Below are positions 10,882 to 25,095 of a DNA stretch of 64,000 bases, piece by piece. The DNA comes from Tubulanus polymorphus. Taxonomy: Eukaryota > Nemertea > Palaeonemertea > Tubulaniformes > Tubulanidae. The stretch lies in the NCBI RefSeq assembly GCF_964204645.1, contig NC_134036.1:5591600-5655599 (forward strand). Reading direction: 5' to 3'. The translations under genes and the position numbers were made by a program. Under the pieces are notes generated by a model that saw only the letters and a list, made by a program, of their open reading frames with translations, did not search any database and was not told the DNA's origin. Position 1 is the stretch's first letter. The number at the start of each line of letters is the position of its first letter.

Positions 10882-12695
10882 CTAAGATATGATTTGCAGG
10901 TGGACCACAACAGCGGAAGCTGCCATGTGTAACGTGCCATTTTCATCGACTGGAACTTTTCCCAGATAAACACCGAGCGCGTCGTCCATGAACTCGGCTA
11001 GTTTCGATTCGGGAATTCGTTTTACGTGCGGTAAAATTGCGCCGAACCATTCTGAAAAAAATAACACGATATGTAATAATAGTAGAACGTTCTTTGTTTC
11101 GCTATCATCGAAGTATGGTTAAAATCATTGTCACGGTCCAAATAAGGCCCGGAACAATTAACTCGAGCTTGATTCGTTCCAATTCGCGGCCCGGACCAAA
11201 TCGTCTCCGTGTGACCGCGCCTGAAGTCTCGCGACGCCAACGGGTCCGGAAAACAAATGAGGGAGGATGTTTTCAGTTATGGTTCACTAACGTTTTGCAG
11301 ATTCGCGATCGGAAAATGTGTAATCACGAGTTGTGATTTCACAACGTTTAACAGCGAACCCCAATGATTCAGCCATTCGGCGATATCCACTGACTATATT
11401 TGGAGACCTCCATTCACTGTATTCCTCCCAGCTCGGCTCCAACGACCAGTCCGGTGTAAATCCCTACAGAAAAATAACTCGTCATTAGATCTGACTATGA
11501 AATTAAAAACCTTTCAAAAATGAATGTCCTTATAAGGTAATGCATCATTCGAAAGATAAAATTGCTCTATCAACATTTTTTATAGCATATTTAAATCGTA
11601 AATCGGTCGAACGGTTAAGCTGCTAGCTTTGGAGAGAACCGTCATTATCAACATAATCTGCACTCAGATGGTTACAACATTTCACACTGATGAATGAGTC
11701 ATACCTGGAAATACGGAGACCATTTTTCCAATTTGTCTACATCGCACATGTGAACCATCATTGATGACGTAATCAGCACGAGGACGACTTCCCCGTTAAC
11801 GGAGAGTAGACGTTTTATATTTTCCAAGTTCTTATATTGATTCGGAGTCCAGTGAAGAACCATGAACGACGTGACCAAGTCGAATTTCCGTCGCCAGTCC
11901 GCTCCGTACGAGTCGGGATCGGTCAAGTCGGCGACCAGGTATTCGATTTTAGGATTCGGATTTTTCGAACGGGCGAAATCGACCATAGATTCGTACTGGA
12001 ATGCGATAGTAAAACAAACTATATAGATAAATAAACGCGATGTTTTTTTTTCAATCCAGAATCAAATTCATTTTTCATTCATTGCTCGCGCATTTAGCAG
12101 GTCGGCCATTTTATGGTACAGCAAACATACAGCAAACATGCACACAAATTTTACCTCCCGTATAGAGACCACGGTGGGATCCCGGTTTGGCCATTGGCCG
12201 AAATCCCTGAGTTAGCTGATGTTTCCTTGTTACAACCAAAAGATTTATTTTTTGAATCGGAGAAATATCTAGGCCCGAAATATTACAATCCATTTATTTG
12301 AATGAGGTAAGGCAAAGTGATACAATATAGCACTCTAGCTGAATTCCCTGCGTTTAGCAGGTTTTGGTTAAGTTTGTCAAATTTGTCAAACCTGTGTCAA
12401 TGCTGATTGGGCTAACGTAGGGTAACCTCTGAGCTGATGAACGATGCAGCTATGATATAACCCCCCCCCCCATCTGACCAACAAAGCAGACTGTATTTAC
12501 CTTATCAAAAGCGGTAAGATGTTCGACGTTGTCCAATTTACTCAGTATGGTATTAGTGACTTCACCGCTACCGCAGCCTATATCCAATACATTACTGTAA
12601 CCACCCGGCTTGAAATCAATGGTCGATAAAATATTAGCGGCCCAATTTCTGTTGCCGTCGCTAGCATTCGAATAAAGTTCCGCGTTCGGATTCAT
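10882..12695 (-). CDS. Class I SAM-dependent methyltransferase A1 (JHAMT-like, four exons)
   Basis: Exons in order of translation: 12501-12695, 11705-11995, 11292-11463 and 10882-11051, joined at GT..AG sites in phases 0, 0 and 1. Product 275 residues, normal for the family. Exon 1 carries motif I (VLDIGCGSGEV, about residues 34-44), the SAM-binding glycine loop. The acidic residue ending strand 2 is in AFDK at the exon 1/2 junction. Exon 2 has VADLTDP and the motif-IV region FDLVTSFMVLHW, close in form to juvenile hormone acid methyltransferase-like proteins. The substrate cannot be inferred; many JHAMT-like proteins outside arthropods are uncharacterised. I start at MNPNAEL because it matches family starts, and the open frame upstream has no ATG. 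No signal peptide, so probably cytosolic. Confidence 0.88.
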
Positions 12696-14032
12696 TCTGT
12701 ATCTTCCGCAAGCAAGAACTTTAGATTGAATTAGATCGAGCGAAAATGTTCGAGATCTCGCGGAAGTGAAGAACAGAACCGCGATTACGAGTAAGAGTTT
12801 ATGCGGGCGGTTTTGTGATTTTTTACGTTCTCTATAGAGAGCCGCTTTCAAAACGGATCGTGGCAATATAACGTAAGTTTCTATTGCGGTCGGGGAATAA
12901 AAAGTAGCGTTTGAATCGAAATGTCAACATAACTCTATTGATTTCCTTTCAAGAGGAAAGACTTGTCGCTTGTCTATTGAAACCATTCTTTAGAGATTTA
13001 TTCGGCGTTATTAGGTAAAAAAAAAAAACATGACTGATATAATCTCGGAATTGGGACGAGCAAACGTATAAGACGAAGAATCGATTTTATCGATTAGAAT
13101 ATAGGTCAATAAATGTCTAGACTAATTCTTGAACGTCTAGCAACGTGAAAATATTATCACTATATCGCTATAAGCACGCGTCGGTGTGAACCGATGTACT
13201 ACTCTGGATTTGCATACGCGAAACACTACTTGCTCCTCGAAATCTAAAAAGAATGACAGTTATAGAAACTACAAAAGAATACTGACGTTTTGACTCAATT
13301 CTATGCGAAAAAAAACTAGTCCTACCGTCGGTGTTTTACTCCGTAATCGAGGGATTTAATTTTCAATCGAATTATAGAAATTCGATTTAATTTCGATGCG
13401 CTTATAACGATGACGTAGTACACAGCGACTCACACAGAACCCGCAGACAACGCGGACTGGACATCGATGTGTGTAAACATTATTGTAACGGTTTTTAAGG
13501 CGACACAAATAGGACGCGAACAAAACGAATGCACGCCTATTTGAACAGAGCTTACATTATGCAAACTAATGCAAATCCTGTAGAATAGATGAGGCGATAA
13601 TATGCGTCAGCTCGAAATCTGTTCTCGGTAAATACATTTCATATGCGTCAGCTCGAAAATATTCATCTTTTTCCTGCATTCGCACTGGTCGGCCGTACTT
13701 TCTCGAAAACCTTTCTATTTTCCTTGTAAAAGACATAAAATCCGTGTATAGTTCTTTTTCGTTTTATTGTGTATCTTAAAGTCTCTTATGATGTCGATTT
13801 GAAAATAGACTTCTTGAAGTAAATACTTGACTTTCTATAAACCTCGTCTCGAATTGATAGAATTACAATTTCATTAAAAATTTAGATTTCTCCTATAAAA
13901 AGGGGCGCATCGATCTATCTCGATCTATCCAAAAATGGGAGAAACGGAACGATAAAAAGATGTTAAACATTTTTCTTTTGTTTTTATTTGAAGTAACCAG
14001 GATTAAACTAGATAGATTGGTGTATCGATTTT

Positions 14033-15306
14033 TTAGAAGTTCAAAAGAAAGTTGAAATGGCCCGTTGAACATCTATCGATACAACGCGCATACAAACAGT
14101 TTCTCTTGCATACTCTGTACTTAGGATCATCCCAACGAAGATGAGGGCAGTCTCGCTTGCAACCTTCGTTGCACAAGAAACACATAAATGAAAATGAATC
14201 AGTGACCATCAGCAAAACTAAAACTACCACATACTGAAAATAAAGGAAATCATCAAGCGATGTACGTTTTCTGAGAACATTGTTTATCCAAATAAAACTC
14301 GATTGTTAACATGTTTCAATTCATACACAAATGGATGCAGAAACGGAAGAGTGCCGATGCGAGGAGAGGAGTCCACTCTGGCCTGGTGGGCACAAAGTCA
14401 TGAGGATTCTACCCGTAGTAGATGATCATCCACCAGATGTATCACTTATGTACAGCAGATAATCAATTGCTGCGGCAACGACGGCTTTAACTCACGGCGA
14501 AATAGGATTCACCAGGTGTCGCTGGCAGAACATCGATGACAGGATAAAGCAGATTTCGAAATTCATGTTTGGCGATCAAGAGCTAGAGGTAGTTGAGGAT
14601 TATGTATTGCTTGGAGTGAAATTTAACTGGACTGGTAGCTTTACAAAATCAAGAAAATACCCTTATGATAAAGCAACGAGAGCTATGTTTTCGATCGTTC
14701 AAAAAGGTTGGCGCTTCAAACTTCATGTAGATGTTGTGTTCAAGCTATTTGATATGTGTGTCGCTCCTATCGCTATGTATGGATGCGAGGTTTGGGGGTT
14801 ATGAAAATCTTGATTTATTAGAGGATCTCCACACCATATTTGGACACAACAATTTATGGCGAACAGTAGGACCTTCTCAAGTCGAATAAAACACACTCTT
14901 CGTGATCAACACCTTCGAAATACCGTTTCAAAAGTAGATGCTAATCCGATATACATTAATTTTATGCAATACAAAAATGATATTGAATTAGAAAGGTATA
15001 TTAGTGAACTTGACGAGGATTTAGTCCCCCCCCCCCCCCAAATAATAAGTATATCGTAAATAGAGTATGAATATATTATCAATGATTTTGTTATATTTTG
15101 AAGACAAGTTTATATTCTCTGTTAATTGTAAATATTGTATACTTTTTATAAGTCTCCCTCCATGTACCATAGAAATGGTACATGGAGCGGTGAATAAAAT
15201 CCTAATCCTAATCCTAATCATAATCCTTGCTGTGGAAATAGAGGACTCGACGACAGTTTTACAAACAAGAACTATCAAAACGTTAATGCATTACCTTTGA
15301 AGACAT
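14033..15306 (-). CDS. Cysteine-rich secreted peptide a2
   Basis: Copy of a1 in U2: exon 1 is 15295-15306 and exon 2 is 14033-14233, with the same splice sites, the same 70-residue product and the same eight cysteines. The intron is shorter because the LINE relic has two deletions. The TATA-like box of a1 (TATAAA on the minus strand) reads TATACA here at 15351-15356, which may weaken transcription. The coding sequence shows no damage. Confidence 0.73.
14536..15228 (+). mobile_element. LINE relic, doubly deleted copy in a2 intron
   Basis: Same insertion as at 1634-2828 but missing about 250 bp after the GCEVWG segment and about 255 bp that ends in the poly-C run (15027-15039). The 3' hairpin and AATCCT tail are kept. 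Confidence 0.8.
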
Positions 15307-16926
15307 TTTCCGCGAGTACGTGTACAACGATGCGACCAGACGATAGCAGTGTATACAGCGAGAAATAATATTCGATTAAACTATCTAAATAATGCAGACG
15401 TTTCAATTGGGTTCAATTCTCTTTGTCTCTATCACTCAGACGCACTAGAATCGGTATCGTATATCACCATCGCCCGATATCATATGTATTGCAGTTTAGC
15501 AGCTGTGTTAGGAGTGTTAAGAATTTTTCTTTGTTTTCGATTTAGAAATACTAAACAATTTAAACTATAAGTATAGATTCTAAAGATACGTCTTCTAGAT
15601 AAGAGTGATGTAGTTCTCAAACCTACGAATTCATCGAAATTGCGATGGTCGTCATTTGTAAATGATTGGAATTTTACAAATCGCTGGCTTCATTGAGAAT
15701 GAGAAAAGTCGTCATTACTATATAATCATAATCTAATGGAATCATTTCGAATCACGAAAGCCATAGTAAACTAGAGAGTCGTCATGGACACTTAACAATA
15801 TTTTACAGAATGAATCGTTGACATAATCGAAAACGATAAATTCGCAGAAAACCCAGTTATTTGTCTGATGATTTTTCTTTTCTTTCCCTTTTTCAGCATG
15901 CGAGGATCCATAAAGTGTATATACATTCGTCTAACAGCTTGTAATCGTAATTAAACTCTTGCAGAAATAAAACCGACGCCCTCGAAGCAAAACATCATAT
16001 GTACATACAGCTCATCCTATTTTTACGTAGTACCGGTAACTTACAGAGAACACCGTCAAGAAATAAAGAACTGCCGTGGATCACTTGACATTTGTGTAGA
16101 TTCTCGTGTACGGTTACGTTGTAACGTCATTTTCATGTCAAAGAAATGTCCAAACCAGGTATCTATTTCAGAAACATTCTCCATTTACTGTGATTATGAA
16201 ATCCAGTTCGAAAACCGCAGCAATGAATTTTTAGTTCGAATGTGAACAGGAGCGGGAACTCGATTAATCGCTGCTTTGCAACTACTAGATTTCAGTCTTC
16301 GTTTATGAGTCCATATTTCATTTTCCTTCCATTAGTGGAACTAGCAGTATCAAATACAATTGTTTTAAATCTAAGCCTATATTTATTGAGAATATTACGG
16401 AATACCATATCTTCAGCCAGTCTGTAGAAACCCTTTGATGCTGTTTTGCAGCTATATTTGTTTTCCCCATTCATTTCCTTTTTTACATTACTGCCTATCG
16501 CTTCTGCATTCTGAGAACTGCGATGTCACTATAGACGAAGGGTGAACGAATACTTTGTAAAAACCGCTTATAACTCCTATTATTTCTGCAAAATTAATAA
16601 TACTCACTTTTCACAGCTGATTAATTTCACTGCTTATGATAACATTTGACGGTAACATACGATACCGGTTCGAGTACGTATGAGTGATAGAGGGTGTTTG
16701 AACAGCTAAAACATCTGCATCAATTCAAAATTTGTATTGATTATGAACTGTCACTCGGTCTCGGGCTCTCTCCGTTCCTGTTCAACCTGCCAACGTGTTG
16801 ATATGCGTGAAGTAGAATAGAAATATACACCACATCGACTGCACCAATGCGAGAAATCTACGGAAGAACATACTAACATATTTACATACTTACCCTGGTG
16901 TCGTGCTAATCGATTCAATGAGTCGT

Positions 16927-17100
16927 TTAGTTGAGCCTTTCGATACGCAGGTAATCGTACAAAAATCTAATTAAAGCGATCTCACCACTACCGCAGCCTA
17001 AATCCAATACATTCCTGTAACCAATGGTCGATAAAACTTTAGCGGCCCAACTTCTCGTGCCAGCGCTAGCATTCGAATAAAGTTCCGCGTTCGGATTCAT
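16927..17100 (-). pseudogene. Truncated methyltransferase fragment B2
   Basis: Copy of B1 in U2 at a 12400-bp offset, with the same 57-codon frame, the same 15-bp in-frame loss before the glycine loop, and the same grafted upstream region (TATA box 17381-17388). No differences from B1 seen. Confidence 0.8.
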
Positions 17101-18169
17101 TCCGGTGCTTTCTTATTCGTGCGCGAACGTATTGCTAAGATTGCGCGAATTGTTTCGAAATCTTGCAGTAGTGAAAAAAATGAACTATCAACGCGTTCAT
17201 GCATTATACGTTTGGAGAAATGTTTCTCCGATTCTCAAGATCTCGGCTCAATAGCGTTTGCAAAGTCCACAGAATTCTATTCAACCACGTGTACGTGTAC
17301 AATATCGTCCAATAATGTAACATCGTAATGAAAATAAATTTCAATTTCAATTTCAATTTTACAACGGTGCGACCAGACGATTTATATAGAGAGAAATGGA
17401 TATTTAATCAAACTGTTGAAATAATGCGGCTGATTCGATTGCTTTCAATTCTCTTTAGCTCTATTACTCAGACGTACTCAAATCGGTATCGTGCATCATA
17501 TGTGCTAGGTGCATTAACAGTTTTGTTTGTTTCCAAGTTATAAATACGAAATCGTTTAAACTATCATAATAAATTCTTAATCACACGTCTACTAAAGCGG
17601 CATAATTCTGGAATCTCTGAAACCGTCGAGACGGAGACGGTCGTCATTAAGTAATTGATTCCTCGTTTACAAAATTGTTGAAGTTTTGAGAATTGAACGA
17701 CTGAGTGATAGAAGGAACATCTGTGTAATTTCATCATTTTAACTAAAATATAAAGTCTCCGCTCGAGAAAGGGCTGACTTTTATAGACACATTTGTTTAC
17801 GTACATGTCGGAATTTCAAACGTTGTAAACATTTCAACTAAAACGCGCCATAGCCTTACAAAGGCTTATAGGATATACACGAAAGTATCAAAGTCGTTAC
17901 ATGTTACTCATGGCAGACATGTTTAGGGTAATGGTACTAATCTGCTGGTTTTAGTAGTAGGAGCTCCCATATGTTTAAATTCATTAGGTTCTGTTTTGCG
18001 CAATTATTCATCAACTTTTTGCGTACATTCTCGAGGCAGGCAGAGTTAAAAACCGATTCGCATAGATCCTCCAACAGCCTCTGGGGTGTTTTCTCTTTTC
18101 ATGGAAATGGAAGATTATTGTTAGACGTCGGCTGTATCGTCGAGGGAAATACGCCAACACGAGACTTAT

Positions 18170-18306
18170 GTCGTCAAAACGAGAATAAAGTCGTGAAAAT
18201 GAGAATTAAGTCGTCAAACCGAGATTAAACTCGTCAAGTCAAGAATAATGTCTTCAAAACGAGAATAAAGTCGTTGAAATCGAGAATAACCTCGTCAAAA
18301 CGACAA
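18170..18306. repeat. 20-bp minisatellite (U2)
   Basis: Same array as at 5770-5906, no differences seen. Confidence 0.85.
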
Positions 18307-19527
18307 AAAGTCACCAAAAAAAAACAAATTAGATGCTGCTTCTACGGCGTTAGAAGCATCATTGGTTATAATATCGTTAAGAGCCCTCTCGTCGAGGGGG
18401 CCCAAAGATGAAACAGACATAGAGATGCTTAAGGTTATCACCTGCCATAATGATTTAGTCACGATCCATCGTGGTTAGTAATTCGGTCACAATAAAAGGG
18501 TTTAATACGCTTCGTGAAATCGATCCACGATCAGTAAAAGTAATACGTTCAAATATCAATTACTGCACACAATCTGATAGAAATTACTGCCTTTACCTTT
18601 TGATTATCTTCAATTTCTGTCGTTGTCCCGATAGGCCTCTCGTACTGTACAGCGCATTGCTATATTTTTCTTTTTTTTCGATTGGTACCTGTATAAAGCA
18701 AAATAATATGATCTTAAAAATATATGTGTGGTATTGGTTACGCTGAACATCCAAAATCATGGTCTCATTTTTGAATTTAAAAGTCAAGTTAAATCCTATC
18801 TTATAAATTTAAATTACAATAAATAAGAACTGGGTGCAGTCCACAGAGTTTAGCAGTTTCGAGAAAGACGGATTGATTTGGAGTTAACTCGATGAAAATC
18901 GACTGGTTTTTTTACTTCAGCATTTTTCTAACAGCGTTACAACCGGGTTCTTTTCTGGTTCTCACAAAAAATGATCATATCCTAAACCGATTTGAGATCA
19001 ACGGAATCGATGAATGAATCCAATCGATTCCTTTTTAGGTAGACCTTTTTGGTGAAACTGGACCCAGAGTGTACATTCAGCTCATCCCCGTGACGTTCGA
19101 ACTCGAACGCGATTAACTAGTTATCTGTTTTCGTCAATAATTTCTTGATCAAATGCGTCAGCTCGAAAATATGCATATTTTATTCTGTATTCTCACTGGT
19201 CGGTAGTACTTGAAGTACCTTTGTATTTTTCTTTGTAAAATACATACAATCAGTGTATAGTTCTGTCCCATTGCATTGTTTAATTTTATAGTCTCTTATG
19301 ATGTCTAATTGAAAATACTTATATTAAAAATAAGTAAAACACTTGACTTTGTATACCCCTCGTGTCGACACGTGGAATAATTCCATTTCAATTTCAATTA
19401 CTCTGACAAAACGGGGCCATCGATCTATTTCCCTTCACCGAGGAATCATAATCGTTCGCGTCGAATAGAAAAAAAACAAAAATCGAGAAACGAAACGAAA
19501 CGAAACAAAACGAGACGAAAATAGATG

Positions 19528-19888
19528 TTAAACATGTTTTAATTTAAAGTCACCAGGATTATACCCTCGATAGCGAATCTTCCAGTCTGACCCACAACCA
19601 GGACACATCCGAACCTCACACTTTGCCTTGCAATCTTTATACTTAGGAAAATCGTAATTATAATAAGGACTGCAGTAGCCGCAGTTCCTGTTGACGCAAA
19701 GGGAACACATGAAAAACCCACTTGAATTAGCAAAACCAGTGACCATCAAAACAAAAAATAACAGATACTGAAAATAGAATAAATCAGGTGTTGTACATTT
19801 CTGTGAAAAGTACGTTATTCATACAAAAAATACACGATCCCTAAAGTGTTTCAATTCACACATACACACACGCACGCACGCACGCACG

Positions 19889-19920
<32 letters not shown>

Positions 19921-20235
19921 TGAATGCGTAAACGGAAGAGGACTGAGGCGAGGAGAAGACTCCGCTGTGGCCTGATAGCCACACGGTGATTCAACCCGTG
20001 GTAGATAAGGATCAACCATTGTTTTACTTGTGTGCAGTAGATCATACTACTGCGACAACACAGGCATTAACCCACGGCGAAACGGGATTCACCATATGTC
20101 GCTAGTGTGCGGTAAAACGTGGCCTACTGCGCAACGGGATGTTTAGCTCAGGACGTGACCGGGTGTCGCTAGCGAATATATATTTATAGAAATATAAATT
20201 ACAAACAAGAACTATGCATTTACCTTCGATGACAT
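19528..20235 (-). CDS. Cysteine-rich secreted peptide b2
   Basis: Copy of b1 in U2 at a constant 12400-bp offset: exon 1 is 20224-20235 and exon 2 is 19528-19767. No difference from b1 was seen in exons, splice sites, intron microsatellite or the TATA-like box at 20341-20347. It would encode the same 83-residue, eight-cysteine secreted peptide. Confidence 0.74.
19857..19920. repeat. CA/CGCA microsatellite in b2 intron
   Basis: Same compound tract as in b1. Confidence 0.95.
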
Positions 20236-20340
20236 GTTTCTCCGATTCGCTAGATCTCAACTCAAACGTGTTTGTGAAGTCTACAAATTCCTTCTGACAA
20301 CCGCGTGTACGTGTACAACGGTGCGACCAAACGATAGCGG

Positions 20341-20347
20341 TTTATAT
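20341..20347 (-). promoter_or_regulatory. TATA-like box of gene b2
   Basis: ATATAAA on the minus strand, 106 bp before the ATG, identical to b1. Confidence 0.6.
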
Positions 20348-22498
20348 GGAGAGACATAATATTTTGATCGAACTATTGAAATCAAGCAGACGTTTCAATT
20401 GGGTTCAATTCTCTTTGTCTCTATCACTCAGACGCACTCGAATCGGTATCGTATATCACCATCGCCCGATATCATATGCGTTAAATTTTAGCAGCTGTGT
20501 TAGGAGTATTAAGAATTTTTCGATGTTTCCGAGTTAATTATACTAAACATTTTAAACTATTATCATATGTTCTTCAATAGCCGTCTTCTAGATAAGAGTG
20601 ATATCGTTCTCGAATCTTCGAATTCATCGAGACTGCGACGGTCGTCATTTGTAAATGAGTTGAATTTTACAAATCGCTGGCTTTATTGTTATTGAGAAAA
20701 GTCGTCGCTATATAATCATAAAATCTAATGGAATCATATTGAATCAAAAAAGCCACTGTGAAGATCGTCGTAGTTATTTCACAGAGTAGTTGACGTATTC
20801 GAAAACGAGAAATTCGCAGAAAACCCAGTTATTTTTGGTTATTTCGCGCAGCTTCTTAACGTTGTATTAGATTATGGCTGGAATATAACAAGGCTCTTTG
20901 AACGAGTGAATTCTATGTACACAGTCCATCCTATTTTAAAGCAGTTACTGAGAACAGAAATAAAACCGTGGATCACTTGATATTTGTGTAGGAAATCTCG
21001 TGCAGGCTTATGTTTGTGCGTCAAAGAAATGTTTCCGAGAATATCTTAACCGGGTATTTATTTCATTAACATTGACATTTTCTTTGATAACGAAATCCAG
21101 TTCGAATCCGCAGCAATGAATTTTTAGTGCGAATGTGAACTGGCGCGGAAAGTCGGTATCGCCGCTTTGTAACTACTTGATTTCTTCGTTTCAGAGTCCA
21201 TATTTCATAATCCTTTCATAAGTGTTGGGGGACTAACAGAAACATGCATTTCGAATAAACTTGTAAACTCTAAGCCTACATTTATTGAGAACATTAGAGA
21301 ATACGGTACGATCATTTTTGCCAATTTTCAGAAACTTTTCGACGCTACTTTTCGACGCTGCTTTGCAGCTATGTTTGTTTTTTTTTTTCATTTCCTTTCC
21401 CCCATTCTACATAACTGCATGTTCGCGAAATCAATTGTGAATTCAATTTGGTTTCTAAAACAGACAAGTTACTAAACACGATCTTATCACTCCCTATCGC
21501 TTCAAAATTCTGAGAACCGCGATGTCGCTATAGAGGAAGGGTCAACGAAGAAGCAGTAGAAAACGCTTTATACTCGTATGACATAATCGTAACATACGAT
21601 ACCGGTTCGAGTGCGTCTGAGTGATAGAGGGAATTTGAACAGATAAAACATCTGCATCACTTCACACAATTGTTATTGATTATGAACTGTCACTCACTCT
21701 CCGGTTCTCTCCCTCCCTCTCTATTCCAACGGCAAACTCGTTCATATGCGTGAAGCGGAATAGTAGAATAGGAATAAACATTACATCGACTTCACTAATG
21801 CCCGAAATCTGAGATCTAAACAGTCGCGAAAGGTTTGATAATAATTCATTAATGATTTATTCTAATATCTATTTATACAATGTGCTCATTGGCTTTACAC
21901 CATATATATTAATAGCAATAAACATTACATCGACTTTTCCAATGCCAGATATTTGAAATCTACACAGTCGCGAAAGGTTTTAATAATAATTCTATAATAA
22001 TTTATTCTGCCTAAAATCCATATACAATATGCGCATTGGCTTAAAATCATATATAAAGGGGAACAGAGGAACAGAAAACTAAATCGAGTTTTATTAAAAG
22101 CTTTGATAGTTCCAGATAATTCCCTTTATTTCACAATATGTTCAACTGTCTATTTACTGCGGAAGGACATAACAGCCAACAGTAAGGAGCATGGATACAT
22201 GATCGTCAACCAAAATTTAAATGCAATGCTATCAGAATTAACCTATTCAAAATATCCCCACAAAGCATTGTCGTGAAAAAATAGTATTCTTGCAATTCCA
22301 CATCAGCATTAGTCTAATAACACGCCCTTTTAACCGAAGACAAATTCTTTATCTAGTAAAGTCTGAGCCTCATATTTCAGAAAAGGATTTTGTATCTTAA
22401 AGAATTCGTCAGTATTATGATTGTGTTGAGACTAGAAGATACACAATATCCGTGTAAGATGATAACGAGAGAAATCCCGCAACGAATTCAGCAAAAAC

Positions 22499-22882
22499 GT
22501 ACGGTGGCTGATAAGGGCCAAATGCATTGATTTTTACACGACCTCGATTATAGAAAAATGCAAAACGAAACCTATAGAGCAAAAACGAATTTTTCGTTTT
22601 TGCTCCATAATATTCGTTTTTGCGCCCTAGCAAAAACGAACTTTCGTATTTGCTCTATTGAATTATTTTTCATATGACCTTGATTATAGAAAAATGCAAA
22701 ATGAAAATCCATAAAGCAAAAAATGGTTCGTTTTTGCCGAACTTTACTGCGCAAAAACGAAAAATCATGGAGCAAGAACGAATATTTTCGTTTTTGCTCT
22801 ATAATATTTCCTTTTTGCGCGGTAGCGAAGCGAAAGTTCGTTTTTTGCTACGGTGCAAAAACGAATTTTATGGCGCAAAAAC
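22499..22882. mobile_element. Foldback GCAAAAACGA element, truncated (U2)
   Basis: Same truncated form and same fusion junction as in U1. Confidence 0.7.
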
Positions 22883-23281
22883 GAGATGATCGGGTCGCAA
22901 GTCGACCTGAGCTTAGCTTTCTTCTACATACGATTAATCCTGCCATCCAGCAAAATATGAATGCATGTATTATGCGTTTTTTTGTACGTTTGACGTTTGT
23001 ACCGCTATGACCGTCAGCATTTAGCCTCGAGTTTGTCAAATGAATTTCAAGTAAAATGACGCGAATCATGATTAATAAGTAGACTGAGACAACCTAAGGG
23101 GTCAACTAATGCTTAAGCATATCGGTCAGAGTGAGCTGATAATCAGTGATCCTACACGAGACACGTGGAGTTATACACATTGATATAAGTCGGGAATTAT
23201 GAGCGGAAGATATCATTTAAAAGATAGATCCATATGATCACCGCGTACTTCACGATATATTTCCAATAAATATGTTTATCG

Positions 23282-25095
23282 CTAAGATATGATTTGCAGG
23301 TGGACCACAACAGCGGAAGCTGCCATGTGTAACGTGCCATTTTCATCGACTGGAACTTTTCCCAGATAAACACCGAGCGCGTCGTCCATGAACTCGGCTA
23401 GTTTCGATTCGGGAATTCGTTTTACGTGCGGTAAAATTGCGCCGAACCATTCTGAAAAAAATAACACGATATGTAATAATAGTAGAACGTTCTTTGTTTC
23501 GCTATCATCGAAGTATGGTTAAAATCATTGTCACGGTCCAAATAAGGCCCGGAACAATTAACTCGAGCTTGATTCGTTCCAATTCGCGGCCCGGACCAAA
23601 TCGTCTCCGTGTGACCGCGCCTGAAGTCTCGCGACGCCAACGGGTCCGGAAAACAAATGAGGGAGGATGTTTTCAGTTATGGTTCACTAACGTTTTGCAG
23701 ATTCGCGATCGGAAAATGTGTAATCACGAGTTGTGATTTCACAACGTTTAACAGCGAACCCCAATGATTCAGCCATTCGGCGATATCCACTGACTATATT
23801 TGGAGACCTCCATTCACTGTATTCCTCCCAGCTCGGCTCCAACGACCAGTCCGGTGTAAATCCCTACAGAAAAATAACTCGTCATTAGATCTGACTATGA
23901 AATTAAAAACCTTTCAAAAATGAATGTCCTTATAAGGTAATGCATCATTCGAAAGATAAAATTGCTCTATCAACATTTTTTATAGCATATTTAAATCGTA
24001 AATCGGTCGAACGGTTAAGCTGCTAGCTTTGGAGAGAACCGTCATTATCAACATAATCTGCACTCAGATGGTTACAACATTTCACACTGATGAATGAGTC
24101 ATACCTGGAAATACGGAGACCATTTTTCCAATTTGTCTACATCGCACATGTGAACCATCATTGATGACGTAATCAGCACGAGGACGACTTCCCCGTTAAC
24201 GGAGAGTAGACGTTTTATATTTTCCAAGTTCTTATATTGATTCGGAGTCCAGTGAAGAACCATGAACGACGTGACCAAGTCGAATTTCCGTCGCCAGTCC
24301 GCTCCGTACGAGTCGGGATCGGTCAAGTCGGCGACCAGGTATTCGATTTTAGGATTCGGATTTTTCGAACGGGCGAAATCGACCATAGATTCGTACTGGA
24401 ATGCGATAGTAAAACAAACTATATAGATAAATAAACGCGATGTTTTTTTTTCAATCCAGAATCAAATTCATTTTTCATTCATTGCTCGCGCATTTAGCAG
24501 GTCGGCCATTTTATGGTACAGCAAACATACAGCAAACATGCACACAAATTTTACCTCCCGTATAGAGACCACGGTGGGATCCCGGTTTGGCCATTGGCCG
24601 AAATCCCTGAGTTAGCTGATGTTTCCTTGTTACAACCAAAAGATTTATTTTTTGAATCGGAGAAATATCTAGGCCCGAAATATTACAATCCATTTATTTG
24701 AATGAGGTAAGGCAAAGTGATACAATATAGCACTCTAGCTGAATTCCCTGCGTTTAGCAGGTTTTGGTTAAGTTTGTCAAATTTGTCAAACCTGTGTCAA
24801 TGCTGATTGGGCTAACGTAGGGTAACCTCTGAGCTGATGAACGATGCAGCTATGATATAACCCCCCCCCCCATCTGACCAACAAAGCAGACTGTATTTAC
24901 CTTATCAAAAGCGGTAAGATGTTCGACGTTGTCCAATTTACTCAGTATGGTATTAGTGACTTCACCGCTACCGCAGCCTATATCCAATACATTACTGTAA
25001 CCACCCGGCTTGAAATCAATGGTCGATAAAATATTAGCGGCCCAATTTCTGTTGCCGTCGCTAGCATTCGAATAAAGTTCCGCGTTCGGATTCAT
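23282..25095 (-). CDS. Class I SAM-dependent methyltransferase A2
   Basis: Copy of A1 at a 12400-bp offset: exons 24901-25095, 24105-24395, 23692-23863 and 23282-23451. I saw no difference from A1. Glycine loop, motif-IV region and all splice sites are kept, so it should give the same 275-residue enzyme. A poly-C run follows the exon 1 donor inside intron 1 in all copies. Confidence 0.87.

Larger units (their letters stand above)
1..12902. repeat. Tandem unit U1 of the 12.4-kb array
   Basis: The first bases of the window reappear at 12903 and again at 25303, so the window opens exactly at a unit boundary. U1 carries genes a1, B1, b1 and A1 on the minus strand. It is about 502 bp longer than U2 because it keeps two segments of the LINE relic (about 1929-2179 and 2369-2627) that U2 and U3 lack. 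The stretch 1-1130 has no gene I can support; it is 3' flank of a1 and 5' flank of the methyltransferase of the preceding, unseen unit. From about 3019 to 12902 I found no difference from 15419-25302 by spot comparison of lines. Confidence 0.93.

Noticed and set aside
12696-12866. N-terminal extension of methyltransferase A with a hydrophobic stretch that might be a signal anchor
   Set aside because: The open frame upstream has no ATG; it would need a TTG start. The family start fits MNPNAEL, so I treat the extension as leader sequence.
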